Shown: piece by piece, positions 16,350-28,340 of the stretch | How the letters are laid out: each line of letters opens with the position of its first letter | Numbering within the stretch: the first letter of the stretch is position 1 | NCBI GenBank assembly: GCA_001632425.1 | Contig: KV425598.1 | Span: 1-64,000, forward strand | Source: Neolentinus lepideus HHB14362 ss-1 | Taxonomy: Eukaryota > Basidiomycota > Agaricomycetes > Gloeophyllales > Gloeophyllaceae | Length of the DNA: 64,000 nucleotides | Reading direction: 5' to 3' | The notes under the pieces: model-generated | Database searches by the model: none | What the model was told of the DNA's origin: nothing | Seen by the model: the letters and a program-made list of their open reading frames with translations, nothing else | Program-made: the position numbers and the translations under genes

Positions 16350-16609
16350 ACTGAAGCCTTTTCGTCGACCTTGTAGAGAAGTTGAGAGTCAACCTGCGCT
16401 CTGAGCGCCAGAGCAATTAATGAGAGTCGCGTGTGACGTTACTCCTCGCGACAGCGCGTCTGGGCGATCACGGATCACGGTCACCTGACGAGTTCGCGAA
16501 CCGAGACACGCGGACTTGCGCCGATATTCATTCAACAACCCTCATCAGCAACAGCGAGACCGCATCCTCGACCGATACCTCTTCCTCTGGATACCCTGGC
16601 AACTCTGCG
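16350..16609. promoter_or_regulatory. Shared divergent promoter of SMC3 and the NIMA kinase
   Basis: Only 260 bp separate the ATG of SMC3 (16349, -) from that of the NIMA-like kinase (16610, +), so both upstream control regions must lie here or inside the flanking genes. I could not pick out a TATA box or a named cell-cycle element with confidence. Confidence 0.5.
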
Positions 16610-19506
16610 ATGGCGTTGCATCTGGATCACTACGAGAGCCTCGACATTATAGGCAATGGTTCGTTTGGAATCATCAGGAAAGTGAAGCGCAAGTCGGACG
16701 GCATGGTGAGTTTTGTGGCACTGCAGTGTTTCATTCGACTAAACTTAGGTGTAGATTTTTGCGAGAAAGGAGCTCAGATTCGAAAAGATGACCGAGCGCG
16801 ACCGCAAACAAATCGTCTCCGAAGTGTACGTATCTCCTATTCCTTCGCTTCACCGTATCAACGCCACATAGCAACATCCTCAAAGACCTGCACCACGAGC
16901 ACATCGTCCGGTACCACGACCGTCATATTGATCGCGACCATGGCACCCTCTACATCCTCATGGAGTATTGCGGCGGCGGCGACCTCTCCACAGTCATCAA
17001 ACAGGCCGTCAAGCAGAACAGGACCATCCCCGAGGATACAATATGGAATTATTTTATGCAGATACTGCTGGCGCTGCATCATTGTCACCATCCTAATGGG
17101 CATGGGAGGGCGAGCAGTGGCGGTCCCGGGGAGAGCGATGGCAGGGAGCGCAGACCCCAGATTTTGCATCGGGATTTGAAGCCGGATAATGGTGCGTTGC
17201 TGCATTCATTCACGACGAGTGCCATCGAGTTAACGTTCCCCAGTCTTTCTCTCTGAGTCGAACACCGTCAAACTTGGCGACTTTGGTCTCTCGAAAGCTC
17301 TCCCACAAGCCAGCTTTGCAAACACATACGTTGGTGTACGTCTCTTCTCCTTCTCCATCCCTTTGTCGGTCTCCTCCATACCCCTTCGTGCTCTCCCTAC
17401 TTGGTGCCCCTCCAATCTTTACTCTCCCCCCCCCCTTTTCTCCCTCTATTACCTTCCCTCCGTTTCGTTCTGCCCTCTCGAACTCACCGCCCTCACAGAC
17501 CCCCTATTACATGTCCCCCGAACTCATGCAAGAGAAAGCCTATGACTCCAAGTCCGACATCTGGTCCCTTGGCTGCCTCATCTACGAGCTCTGCGCCCTT
17601 AAACCACCTTTCCACGACGCCAAGACACATGCAGAGCTTAGTGTGTTTATACGGTAAGCCTTCTCTTCTCTCACCTATACTGTTAAGACTTACGTTCACG
17701 TGTGTGTTCCAGCAATGGACGGATACCACCACTACCCAGAGGTTATAGCACAGCCCTGGGAAATGTTATCAAGTCAATGTTAACGCTAAATGTACGTTCT
17801 CTCAATCATGTTTAGTATTACCATGTGTTTCTGACAAATTCTAGCCCGCGATGCGCCCCTCCGCTGCCCAACTCCTCCAACACGAACGCATCGACCTCGC
17901 CTATAAAGTCTCAGAAACCGAAAAAATGTGCGTTCTCCCCTTCCTTTCGTTCTTGGTGACGTGCTCATGCTATCCAGGATTGCACAAGTGAAGCACCACA
18001 AAGCCGCAGCAGCAGCCCGCGAACGTGACCTCCTTGCACGCGAAGCGGCCCTCAAAGAGCGGGAGTCCCATCTTGCCACCCTGCTACAGAAGAAACAGTC
18101 TGAGCTCGACATCACCGTCCGCACGGCCGTCGCCCGCCGCGAAGAAGAGCTGCGCGCGGCTGTTTTGAAGCGGGAAGTCGAGGTCGCTGCGAGCATGCAG
18201 AAGAGGGAAGAGGAGATCCTGGAGGCTGTGCAGAGGCAGCAGGACATGATTAATGAGAGAGTGAGGGTCAGGGAGGAAACAATGCGTGAGGCGATTGAGG
18301 AGCGGATGCGTTGGGTGGAGAGGCGGGAGGCGGAGATGAGGGAGGAGAGGGAGCGGATTGAGGAGATTAGGAAGGAGTTGGAGAGGAAGATGCGAACGTT
18401 GGAGGAGGCGGGTTCGAAGAGTCAGCGGAAAGGTGCGTCGCATTCGATGCATGTGGCGCGTTTCACTCACGGTCGAGGTGCTCGTGTGTGCAGAACGGAA
18501 AGGGAAGAATCCGTTCGAGGAAGTCAAGAACATCCTCGCCCCCCTATCTCGTCTGGGCATTCACGACTCCCGGGAGCCTTTCCCCGTCTTCGAAACACCC
18601 ATCTCTCAGTCCGTCCGCACATTCTCTTCCCTTCTGTCCAACGCCGAGCCGCCTGCCTCTGCAATGAAAGGCGTTATCCTCACCAGCACTGGAGAGCCCC
18701 TCGCCACACCTACGCCCTCCGAGCTCGCAAAGCTGTTCGTCCAGTCTCCGAAAGTTGGACTCAACTTCAGCCAGATCTTCGATGCCGACTCGGACGACGG
18801 GGACGAGACCGTCACGATACACATCGGCGAGGAGGGTGAGGGTGCCAGCGATACGGAGACGGAAGGAGGGATGGATAAAGAGGAGCCGCCAAGTCCGATT
18901 GAGCGGAGAGAAAGTATGCGGAGAGCCAGTCGGGGGAGTGGGAACGGCTTGGATCAGACGGTGACGGCGCCCCCGACGAGATTGCGAAGGCCGTCGATTC
19001 GTAACTCGATGCTGAGCAGGCCGTCGCTGCCAGGTTCCAGTTCGGCACCTGCAGTCAACGCCAGGTTGTCCTCCACCGCTGCACCGACAGCCTCAACGTC
19101 GTCTGCGTCTGCAGTCGTCGCGTCCACCTCTGAGCCAACGGTCAGCTCGAAGACTACAGTCAGCACGCGTGCGCGCACGATCTCCCGCACATCCTCTTCC
19201 CCGCCGCAATATGACTTCTCCGACGAAGAGAACCTCCCTAGCCCCTTCCTCAAGCGCACTGAGAAAGAACGCGGGACGCTGGCTCGTGCGCAATCGAGTT
19301 CTGCTGCTTTGGCTGTGCCCAAACGTCTAAGTGGCGGAAGTAATCTGCTTCGAGTTGCGGCAGCGAACTCCTCGGCGAAGGCAACAACGCTGAAGAAGCA
19401 GCCAAGTACGAGTGCTATTGGGACTTATGGTGCGGCTGCGCGACCGTCAGTGGCGAGTGCGAGGAGGGCGGGGGAGGAGGCGCGGAGAGCGTTGCATCGG
19501 TCATGA
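16610..19506 (+). CDS. NIMA-family (Nek2/KIN3-like) mitotic protein kinase
   Basis: Nine exons (16610-16705, 16755-16825, 16872-17191, 17244-17335, 17499-17653, 17713-17791, 17845-17927, 17978-18432, 18494-19506) give 787 residues. The kinase domain is N-terminal: glycine loop [10 protein letters not shown], lysine in FARKEL, NIMA-type [18 protein letters not shown] block, [14 protein letters not shown] hinge, [17 protein letters not shown] and YYMSPELM. A charged insertion precedes HRDLKPDN. A long coiled coil follows (about residues 300-450, rich in Arg/Glu/Lys), then a Ser/Thr/Pro-rich tail. Coiled-coil dimerisation and a regulatory tail are typical of NIMA/Nek2, which promotes mitotic entry and spindle-pole function. 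ATG 16610 is the first in frame. Confidence 0.93.
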
Positions 19507-19838
19507 CCTGAGTTATCGACAGTTTTCTTGTTGTGTCTCTGGACTGTTCTGTCGATCATGATTTTGTTGTCGTTGTCTCCATCGAGTGGCTATTAGTTTG
19601 TTATAGTAGTGGTGATTGTCATTGTATACAATGCTATCCGGCATTTACATTAGGTGAATGTCCTGGTGCAAATCTTGTCTCTTTTACCTTGCATCGGGAC
19701 CTCGGTTCTCCACCTAGGTTATAATTATTTAACTAGTTACATAAATACTCGTCAATATGTCGAGGGTGCAGAATACCTGGTTAATATCCTAAGGGCGTGT
19801 ACAAGCACTTTGTATCTTTCTCTTTACCCTTAACGTCC
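19507..19838. other. Short intergenic interval
   Basis: 332 bp between the NIMA kinase stop and the next start codon on the same strand. It is AT-rich and I see no gene in it. Confidence 0.5.
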
Positions 19839-21477
19839 ATGTCGGCTACTGTGCCTCCAATGCCGTTATCAGACACATCGCAAGAAGTCCATGAGTCGGA
19901 ATCGCAAAGTCGTGAGTCTAGCGTCTCGAGATGCTGCATCCCCTTGACGCGTACCTGCAGGTCGTGAGACTATTGCTAGGGCCGCTCAGCAACGGGAGTC
20001 TCCTTCGGTTGGCGCCAGTATCAAAGAACTGATCACGACTCAAAGGCACGAACGCGTGGACGCTATCTACAACTACCGACCTGTCTATCTGACCCCTCCG
20101 CCGATTACTATTTATCATCCCGTTTTTACCAAGTTCCTAGAGATCATGGAGCAAGATATAGATGTCACGCATGAGGAGCTCGGTCATGCACAGATGTTCA
20201 TCGACCAAGCCGTGAGGGTATACAAATATCCATCCGACCGAATAAATCGATTATCTGCGATCAAGACAGCGGTGCACCAACAGATCCTCGGTATAACGCC
20301 TCTCGGATTTGGAGACACTGAATTCCTCACCGATGGCATCATATTCTCGGCGGAGGCATCCGATGAATTCAAAAGTGTTATCTGCTTCACTGAGGTGAGA
20401 AACGAGATGGGATGGGGTGGCCACGATCCTGTCGCCCAGGCTGAGTGTGCCTATGTAGCTACATATTCATCTGATGAGGTGCATCGTTCATTATCATTCT
20501 GTATATTGGTACTAATACTCCTGCTTGTAGGCCCGCTGTGTTCGGCAACTGTGCTGTTGTCCCGCATTGCTGATTGGGATAGCTGGCCCTCACATTATCA
20601 TAAGAGGTGCTGTGTTTGCTGAACAGCTTATCACGCAAAACCTTACGGATTACATCTCCCTTGTTCCGCTCCTCGCAGCGGGGCGCTCGGCGCTCGGTGA
20701 TACCAGCTATCGGGTGGCACGATTTTTCCGCGCCTTGAAGGAGTGTATCAAGATCCTCGACGAGTATTACACAGGGCTTGTACAGATGATATCGCCTCCC
20801 CCTGGTCGTATCACCGGGACTCGTTTCTACGGTCAAGATGCTAGCTCGGGCGCTCGAACTGATATGTCTGCTCTGCGTATACCCACCTTTATTGGTCCTC
20901 ACTTTACCGAATACTATGATACCGCAAACCGCAAAGTCGTACTCACGTATCGAAAGCGCTTAGATGTCGCCACCAGCGATAGAGCAGTATTCCTCGCAGA
21001 GGCCGACATCGAGTCCAAGCCCGTCGAAGTTGTCGTGAAGTTCGCCCACAACTATAGTCGCGAAGCGCATGAGCTGCTGGCAAATGCTTCACCTCTCAGA
21101 CGCCGAAGCTATGGTACTGCAAGTATGAACCCAGTGTCTGGATGTGGGTCGTCGTGATGGAATACGTGAAGGGTAGGGAGGTCGAAGATACGCTGACAGA
21201 TCCTGCTCATATCGAGTCGCTCTGGGTGGCGGTTAAGACATCACACGCCAACGACTTCGTGTTCGGTGACTTGCGCTGGGTGAACGTCTTTACTATGGAC
21301 AGCAAGGTCATATTGATCGACTTCGACTGGTGTGGGAAGGCCGGCGAGGTGCGGTATCCAAGCGATATCTCACTAAACGCAGACATGCACTGGCACCCTA
21401 AGGTCCAGCGTGGGGTTCTTATTGAGAAGGAGCACGACATGCACCTTTTCCGTGTTCTCACTGGCGAAGACCTATAA
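19839..21477 (+). pseudogene. Fungal protein-kinase-like gene with an apparent frameshift
   Basis: Exon 1 starts at ATG 19839; an intron ends just before RRETIARAAQQ, and another removes the bases after TYSSDE (near 20479-20530). The product has a kinase-like C-terminal half: VEVVVKFAHNYSREAHELL (lysine strand), then LWYCKYEPSVWMWVVVMEYVKG (hinge), FVFGDLRWVNVF in place of the HRD loop and LIDFDWCG in place of DFG. Such atypical kinases are expanded in agaricomycetes; substrates are unknown. The frame breaks near 21080-21105: the frame carrying the lysine strand runs into a stop after about 20 codons, while the hinge block lies in another frame, and no intron can join them without deleting conserved coding. 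It is either a recent pseudogene or a one- or two-base assembly error. Confidence 0.7.
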
Positions 21478-22516
21478 CATGTGATCGAGAACTTTTGTAC
21501 AGTATATTCATGGGTTGTGTGGTCCGATCCTATGTTGCTCCGAGGCAGTGAGACGCACCTAGAGCCCTTCATATCGCACCGTTCGTCGCCAAATTTTCAT
21601 CATCAGAGTGATTTCATTGAAAGTCTTCCTTGGCCAGTTTCCAGTGCGACACGCTGAGCGCGGCGCTGTCCACGCCGCCCTCGACGTCCATGCTGCTTCA
21701 CCGGGCGTGATCCCTCGTCGCATCAATCTATCTCAACATCGTGCACGGCATGTGTATCACGCCGTCCACTCCTATCTGGCGGGCTCCCTGACCCTTCGTG
21801 TGTTCCCCGAGATCTTTCCTGGTGCCCACAGCGATTGGGAACAACTTCCCGCCCATGCTCACCGCGTTCTATTGCGGCGACTGTGGTGATCGACTTTGGG
21901 CTTTGCTCTCGCTGCGACAACTCGCTGGTCGGAGGCATGGAAAAGAGGAGAGTGCGAAAGTCCTGGAACAGAGAAAACAAGTGAATCCATTTATTCAAAG
22001 TTAAACAGTGTGATACCAGGAGAGCGTGTCCGCCCGGCGTTCCGACGTCGATGACATTCACACCTCCAAAATCTCTTTGATTCAAGTGTGCTGCGTCACG
22101 CGGCTCCCATCCTATTCGATCCAGAAGAACAGGCATGCGAGCGCCGTCACTATTGAGAAGAACGCACGCGTGCCATCCTACCTCGGCACCTCGCACTCCC
22201 AACGCCTTAGCCCTCCCTGTTCGCATTCGACGCATCTACGGAGGGCCCTCGACCACTCTACGTGTTTACGCAAAGCGATCCTGGCGCTCTCGGAGCTGCC
22301 TCAACCGCTATATCGTCACCTTCTTGTCTTCCTCACCTATCCACTTCTTGGCAGGTAGGGATGATATGAGTTCATGCAATGTTGCATTCCTCTGGTACAG
22401 GGAATGTCTGAGAACTTGTCAGGATCGATGCCAATATTAGACATTGTTAACCGCCTCTCGCCCCCCGCCCGACGTCATCTCCCTACTTCCCCGACGTCCA
22501 CGCTGACTCACCAGTG
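21478..22516. other. Unassigned interval, possible decayed gene copy
   Basis: No complete gene is supported. Parts of 21.63-22.03 kb resemble 22.45-22.83 kb on the same strand at low similarity. The shared pieces include a block around TTTATTCAA followed by GTGTCCGCC / GTGCCCGCC, and a GACGTCCA block preceding a possible splice donor on the minus strand. This suggests two old tandem copies of one minus-strand gene, the left one broken. Confidence 0.25.
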
Positions 22517-22783
22517 GCGGCTCCCATGCCCCACGCGGGCCTGCAGTACAGCGCCTCTCTCGTCTTTGTGTACAGTGTATTCTACCGCGTCGTTCACATC
22601 TGTCGCTTCTGGAACAACGTCGTGCTTGTTTACGAACTTCAGAGCCGTTCCCGTCGTATTCATGGCGACCACCACGGGGGCCGACTCTATGTCGGGCTTT
22701 TCCACAGCGACAGTTCGCAGAACGAGGATAGGTGATCGGGCTGAGGTATAGGGAAAAGGGTGAGTAAATCGATCTTTATTCAA
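22517..22783 (-). CDS. Possible single exon of an unrecognised gene
   Basis: On the minus strand from an ATG at 22783, about 88 residues read with coding-like codon use (many C/G third positions) and end at a good donor, CACTG|GTGAGTC, near 22517. The peptide contains LVLRTVAVEKPDIESAPVVV and FVNKHDVVPEATDVNDAVEY. I do not recognise it and could not connect it to a convincing downstream exon. It may be a remnant of a gene whose rest has decayed, or a chance frame. Confidence 0.25.
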
Positions 22784-22949
22784 CAGTAAATGTTGTACTA
22801 CTAGGTGGGAGTGTGCCCGCCTCGCAACTTGATGCTGATCGGAACACTGTCCCCACTTCCTCTCACGAGGACCTACCCATATCCATCAAGAATACCCCAC
22901 CGTCGCTATGCATAAGCCACACTTCAGGATTAGTCTAAAGGTGAACTCT

Positions 22950-25175
22950 GAGTCTTAGATCTTTAGTGGCACCCACCAGTGAGGCTTATCGACGAGAGCA
23001 CCCGCACACAGAAGAAGAAACAACAAATCACCGCGTCACAGAACATCCTCGCTGCCCGCCACGCAGAACTCTGAGTGACGATCAGCGAGGAGGGAGCCAT
23101 CCAGGGAATATTGCGGCATGCTCCAGCAGCATATTTTATCGTGGATTTCTTGGATCAAAGTGCACCTTGCTCCAACCATGCGATGTGTACTCCAGCAGCC
23201 GTCGACAAAAAGCAGGTGTGGAAGCTTAATGGATGTCCTTCCAACGAATAAGCCAGGTATTAGCAGCCATGACCCTCCCAGTTGGACCGAGTGCTGCGCC
23301 AATCTTGCTCGGTGATGACGCATGAGGATGTGTGTTGGATGTCCAGTGTATCCTGAGGCCTTCGTTGTGAGCGTCCTGGATTGAGATACACCTTGCTCCC
23401 GCCGTGCATTGTGTACTCTAGCAGCGGTCAATAAGGAGCAGGTGTGGAAGCCGAGTGATGTCCACCCAGTAGGTAAATCTTCCTCTCAGTCGCTAGCCAA
23501 GTACCACCACTGTGACTCTTCCGGATGCTGCGCAGTTCTCCGACACAGTGCTTGGCAGGTCCTCGCTACTGGATAGGCTATAGGGAGTACATCGTCGTGA
23601 GACCTGCCGTGGATGGCTGGCCATCGATGCCGACTAGTTATAGGTCGAGGTGCTGGTTGTAGGTGTGTGGGTTATCCGTGCTGGGTAAATGACCATGTTC
23701 GGTGCCCTGTACCCAGAGGGTCTAGCACATCCCCTGTCTCCCATTGGGGTAGGTTGATGCGAGCCACGTCTTGGCCGAGGGATAATGGAATGTACTGGAG
23801 GTGTTCGATGGTGCTTGCGTCGTCCCTGGGCGAACGTCAGTGATCATCTCGACGAGAAATGAATCAACGCTACGAACGTACATCTTACGAGGACGATGAG
23901 AGGGCGTATCTCTGGCATGATATTTTGTGGTGTCGAGACAGAGAGGTAAACGTGATAGGTGCAGATTCGTTCCCGCATGCCTGTCTTTTATACACCGGGC
24001 GGCCTTCTCTGCGTACAGTGTGGCACGCACGGATGCCACACGCGTTCAAGGCGGTGTCACTTTCACGTGGATAGTCATGGAAACCCGCGCAGAGAACTGT
24101 GGCCGCGAGGGAAGGATGTGGCGTCGTATGTCCGAGTCTTCTGCCGCTCTTCTGGAAGAGGCGCTAATATTCTCTGCTGGGCCTAGATCAACTTGAGCAG
24201 AAATCTCACGTCTCTATTAGCACTTGTTTGCCTCGGACGGCAGACAACAATGCATTCGTACCTTCTGCCTGACGTATTTCCACCGCAGGTGTAACTCCGT
24301 CCAGCTTACCGTTTGCTCTGTTCCATTGACTCAACGACGTCGAGGGGTCCGCTACTTGAGTTTCCAGAGATATGTGAGGCTTCCAGATAATCAAGGTTCA
24401 AGTTGCTGCTCGCCATTACCTAGTCTCTCGTCTCTCGTGCTGCGTAGCGAACTCGTTGATTCCCTCAGGAAGGAGTGTATTCCTTATCTTCCACAGGAAA
24501 AGGTGCTGAATGTTCGTGGCTAATACAATACAGGCCAACTAATACCTCTACGAGCCTGATTGTGTGTGAGACATCGCATAGTCACATCTAAGAGGTGAAA
24601 CCTCACCGAAATAGTTCCTCTACCGCGTCACACTACGACCACAGTACGGATGAAAATAACCAATCAAGACAATCCAATTTAGTTCTGGCTTCGTACAAAT
24701 AGAGCACTAAGAAGGTTATAAAGTATACGCAGCGATATACTTAAATAATTGATACAGTCAGTCGTCTTCGCAACAATATTAATCATGTCATGGCTAAATC
24801 ATCAGAGAAAGTAGAATCAAGACTGTCAGTCACGTCCGCACTCAGAAACGACTACGTGCCCACCCCAGAAAGAACCTTGAACACCTCGCCCTGTCGCTCC
24901 CTAAACGCCTTCAGCCGAGTCAGCCCCAGCGCGAGGCCGTTAATCCTATTCGCAAACGCCACCGCGCGTCCCTCAACGCTCCTCCTCCCCGCATCGCCCT
25001 CATCGCGCAGGTGGTGCCCCACCCCCTTCTCGAGCATCCACCGCACCCTCTCCAGCCTCGGGACCGGCACCTCCCCGCCCTGCGCAGCGATCTGCACCGC
25101 CGCGTCGTCGTCCTGCTCCTCCATCTCCCGCGCGGCGGCGCCGATGCCCGCGAGCTCAATCATGAAGGGCCGCAA
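22950..25175 (+). repeat. Inverted segmental duplication, copy 1
   Basis: This stretch matches the reverse complement of about 60147-62540. Matching landmarks, read on + here, include TTTAGTGGCACCCACC near 22965, CCTCGCTGCCCGCCACGCAG near 23047, AGCGAGGAGGGAGC near 23085, CTTTTATA at 23985-23992, CGCTCTTCTGGAAGAGGCGC near 24150 and GAAGGTTATAAAGTATACGC near 24715. It then runs through the 3' end of the gene at 24852. Protein-level identity in the shared coding part is 76 of 88. The match ends inside that gene near GCGGGAGATGG, and on the left near 22950. Confidence 0.9.
23720..24040 (-). other. TATA-preceded small ORF conserved in both duplication copies
   Basis: On the minus strand a TATAAAAG (23985-23992) precedes a region that reads HRPRKMYVRSVDSF ... 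TDVRPGTTQAPSNTSST, then PSAKTWLASTYPNGRQGMC and a stop at 23722. The inverted copy at 61.3-61.9 kb keeps the TATA sequence and the same peptide pieces but has an in-frame stop, a frameshift and tandem duplications. A GTAAG...CCCAG intron would also fit the start of the shared part. Either a small gene was once here, or the similarity is only that of recently duplicated non-coding DNA. No function is recognised. Confidence 0.25.
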
Positions 25176-26218
25176 CCCTTGCGGGCAGTCCACGAGCGTG
25201 AGCTGCTGCCCGAGGACGCCCTGGACGGCGCCGTCGGGCATGACGCACGTGGTGGCGACGTCGAGGATGGCGAAGGAGACGGCGGCGAAGTAGGCGCGGG
25301 GAGGGTCGGTGTGCAGGACGCGGCGGATGGAGGGGACGCGCTCGAGGACGTCGGCGAGGGAGGCGTACAGGGTTTCGCGGATGAGCTCGATCGCGGGGGA
25401 GTGGGCTGTTAGGATAGAGGGCGATGGCGGTCGGGGGACGGGGGACTTTGGGTCAATGAATTCGGAGTTTGTGGGGGAGAGGTAGCCGTTCGAGGTGGTG
25501 GAGTGTGTGCGGACGTGGGCGTAGGACGGGATCTTGGATGGTAAATCGCCGGGATCCGAGCGGGGTGAGGAATGGGATGATTTAGGTGCCGAGGGATCGT
25601 ACGCTGGTGGTGGTGAAAAAGACGCTTTGACCTTGTGCCTCGATCCGCTGGGTCCTTCCCCGGCATCGATGGCGGCCTGCAAGTCCGTGCTGTACCGCTC
25701 CTGGAACGAACGCCGCTGCGAGATCTCTATCGCGACTGCGCGGAGGTCCGCAGCTATGCGGCTCAGATTCGAGTTGGTCGGCTGCGCGAGCGGAGGGAGC
25801 CCGCAGATGAGCCGGGCGAGATCGTGCTGGTGCTCAGGTGCCAGGTTCTGGATCTCGGGGACGGCGTTGGCCCAGACGTTGAGGAAGGCGATGAATGGTC
25901 GCGGGCAGTTGTCTCCTGTGAGCTGGAGCGGTGGGGTTGTCTTGTTCACGCGAGGAAGAGGAACAGATGGTGGGTTGGTCGTGCATCGTAGAGCCGCGAA
26001 ATATAGACATAGCGCGGGCCCTTGCGGCGATATCAGCCCCAAAACCGGGTAGCGACTAGGTTTGTGCGCGCACCTGTAATCATCAAATCGCCCTCTGCGC
26101 TGCTCAACATGTCGACGTCGAGCAAGCGCTCGACCTTGGCCTGTGTTAGAGAAGATTTGAGGTAGCTGTGGAAGCTATCCTGGACATAGTCCTCTGATAG
26201 ACGTTCAGAGTCTGGCAT
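24852..26218 (-). CDS. Conserved hypothetical protein
   Basis: Two exons (26218-26074 and 25915-24852, joined across a 158-nt intron; junction DLMITG/DNCPRPF) give 402 residues. The N-terminus begins MPDSERLSEDYVQDSFHS. A helical block NVWANAVPEIQNLAPEHQHD is followed by a Ser/Pro-rich low-complexity stretch, then a C-terminal globular part with LADVLERVPSIRRVLH and AYFAAVSFAILDVATT. No signal peptide or membrane segment is obvious. I do not recognise a family or function. Codon use is GC-rich at third positions, like the other host genes. Its last 88 codons plus 3' flank are duplicated in inverted orientation at 60.15 kb. Confidence 0.75.
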
Positions 26219-28340
26219 GGGCGTCTTAGAAGGTGATGAAGCTGGAGAAAGTAGTAGTGTCGGACGACAGGGCCTTTTGAGCGAGTGGCTGAGATAATTA
26301 GGGCAGTTGTGCACCGCCTCAATACAATGACTTCATTTTCGATCTGGCACGTGAGTCTGCACAGCATCAATGTGACTCGGCTGGCTGCGTAAATATTGCC
26401 GGGTCGTCGCCGTGACGGGGAGAGATGCGTAAATATTGCAATAACATGATTTGTTGTTATGGAATACGATAGGAACACGCGAGGGTAGGGGACCGTGAAA
26501 TTAGCTAAAAAGAAGGGATTTCTGATTGGCCGGCCAGTCGCCGGGAGGATATCTATAATTAGCAGATCCTAAAATATCTCTTGCAATTCAAATTATTCAA
26601 TATTTAATGTTTTCTCGAAGCAGTCATACTGTTTGATGCTCTAAGTATCCATCTGCAGTACTCGTACTACGAAGTCACCATTCACAATGCAAATTCTGAA
26701 TTCGGGAGACTGAATTGAGCTCACAACGCGGAATAATTTGAAGGGAGTGCAGCATACCAAATTCAGGGGAATGGTCAATTGCATTGGCAGAGCTCATTCT
26801 GGAGTCACTTCGGGCATATGAGGTTGTCACAGCCTCGATGGTGTCATAGCGCATGTAGCGGTAGGTCGCATCGGAGTCGTGATTTCACCACATTCATTGT
26901 TGACTGAATTGCCACTATGTTTCAAGGGCTTGAACATGATTGGACCCCACCACAAATATCGCGGTTGTGAGTCATCTACTGCTATGTCTGACCCATGTAT
27001 TTCTGCCTGTGTCTACCGGATGTGAACTAATTTTTTGAGACATCATGTCCGCCTAAAGATTGGACATAGGCAGTGCTCAAAATGGCCATTTAAGTCCACT
27101 ACAGGATCAAAAATCATCTCGGATAGTCCAGGGGCTTGATCCGACACTGTAGATGTGAGAAATAGGAGACTCAACTCCAGTAGAGTAAGACTAAAAGCAG
27201 GATGGCAGCTCTCCCCCCTCTAAACCATCATGAAGGCCTTCTTTGTATCTGTTGCTCTGTCTACTGACTCAAGCTTCACCCCGACTCGAACATTCACAGT
27301 ATATAACTGCTCCCTGTTCGCGATCTGGTCAGTATCTCATACTCTCAGATGATGGTGGTCTTGATAATTCTCCACCAGGCCCTCTATGTTCACAGATTTT
27401 AATTCAGGAAGTGCTGTTCCAGACTATGCCACTGGGTATGCAGCTCTTCCAATGTTAACAGATGTCCCCATCTCATCGCATCAACAGATGGTAGGCAACT
27501 GTGTACACTTCAGTTTCATTCACGGTACCTGATAATTGGACAGCTAGCCGTATTTGAGTAAGGACCTGCATCTTTACAAAGTAAGGAGTGGATATATGAT
27601 TTGTCACTGACCCTGTGATCCCTACATTGGAACGGTACATGTATATCAAAAAGATGGTGGTCTCAGGTATGATACAACCTACAGCGTGACTGCAGCTGAA
27701 TGGACCGCGATGGAAACAATGATAGTAAGCATCTGTCCAATCAACCATCTTCTGGGATGTTTCATTCCTCTAGTTTTGCTCACCATCTCTCTTTCATCAA
27801 TAATCTGGATTCTGATTCTACATCCATAGCAGGCCCCAGTGACCTTATGACTCCATCTGGGTGCAAGAGTGCTTGTGCAGCCAGCTAACCTGGACCACGA
27901 CTCGCCCTCCCGCTGTCCGGCATCCCCTTTACCTTTTTGTCACACAGATAATGACCATACGCATCACATGTACTAAACAGATTGAAACTGTCCTGCAGGT
28001 TTATTAACACATCCATCACGCTAGCCCAACTTCCATCAAGTTGCACATATACCTGACTTCCTCACCCAGCGATGAGTTGATTTTATATGTTGATGGCATC
28101 TTTATAATGGGCAGGGCAGAGACCGGGCCAAGGGACCAAAGTGAATGGGATGAAACCCACTTGTACGAGACAATGAAACTCAGAGCGAGGTGAGCGAAAG
28201 GAATCTGACCTGGAAAAGACCCATTACAGGTGTTGATAGTGCAAAGAAAACTGTAATTACAAGATGTTGAGTATATAAGACCGGCAAATATGCATAAACT
28301 AAGATCCAAAGCTAAATAATACAATTGGTGCTTGCCATGA
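26219..28340. other. Gene-poor AT-rich interval
   Basis: About 2.1 kb with no supported gene. The base composition is lower in GC than the flanking host genes, which suggests old transposon debris, but I found no terminal repeat or recognisable domain. Confidence 0.5.

Noticed and set aside
24790..25412. + strand frames of 133-167 codons over the hypothetical gene
   Set aside because: Antisense to the exon whose protein is matched by the duplicated copy at 60.15 kb, where the substitutions are largely conservative in the minus-strand frame.
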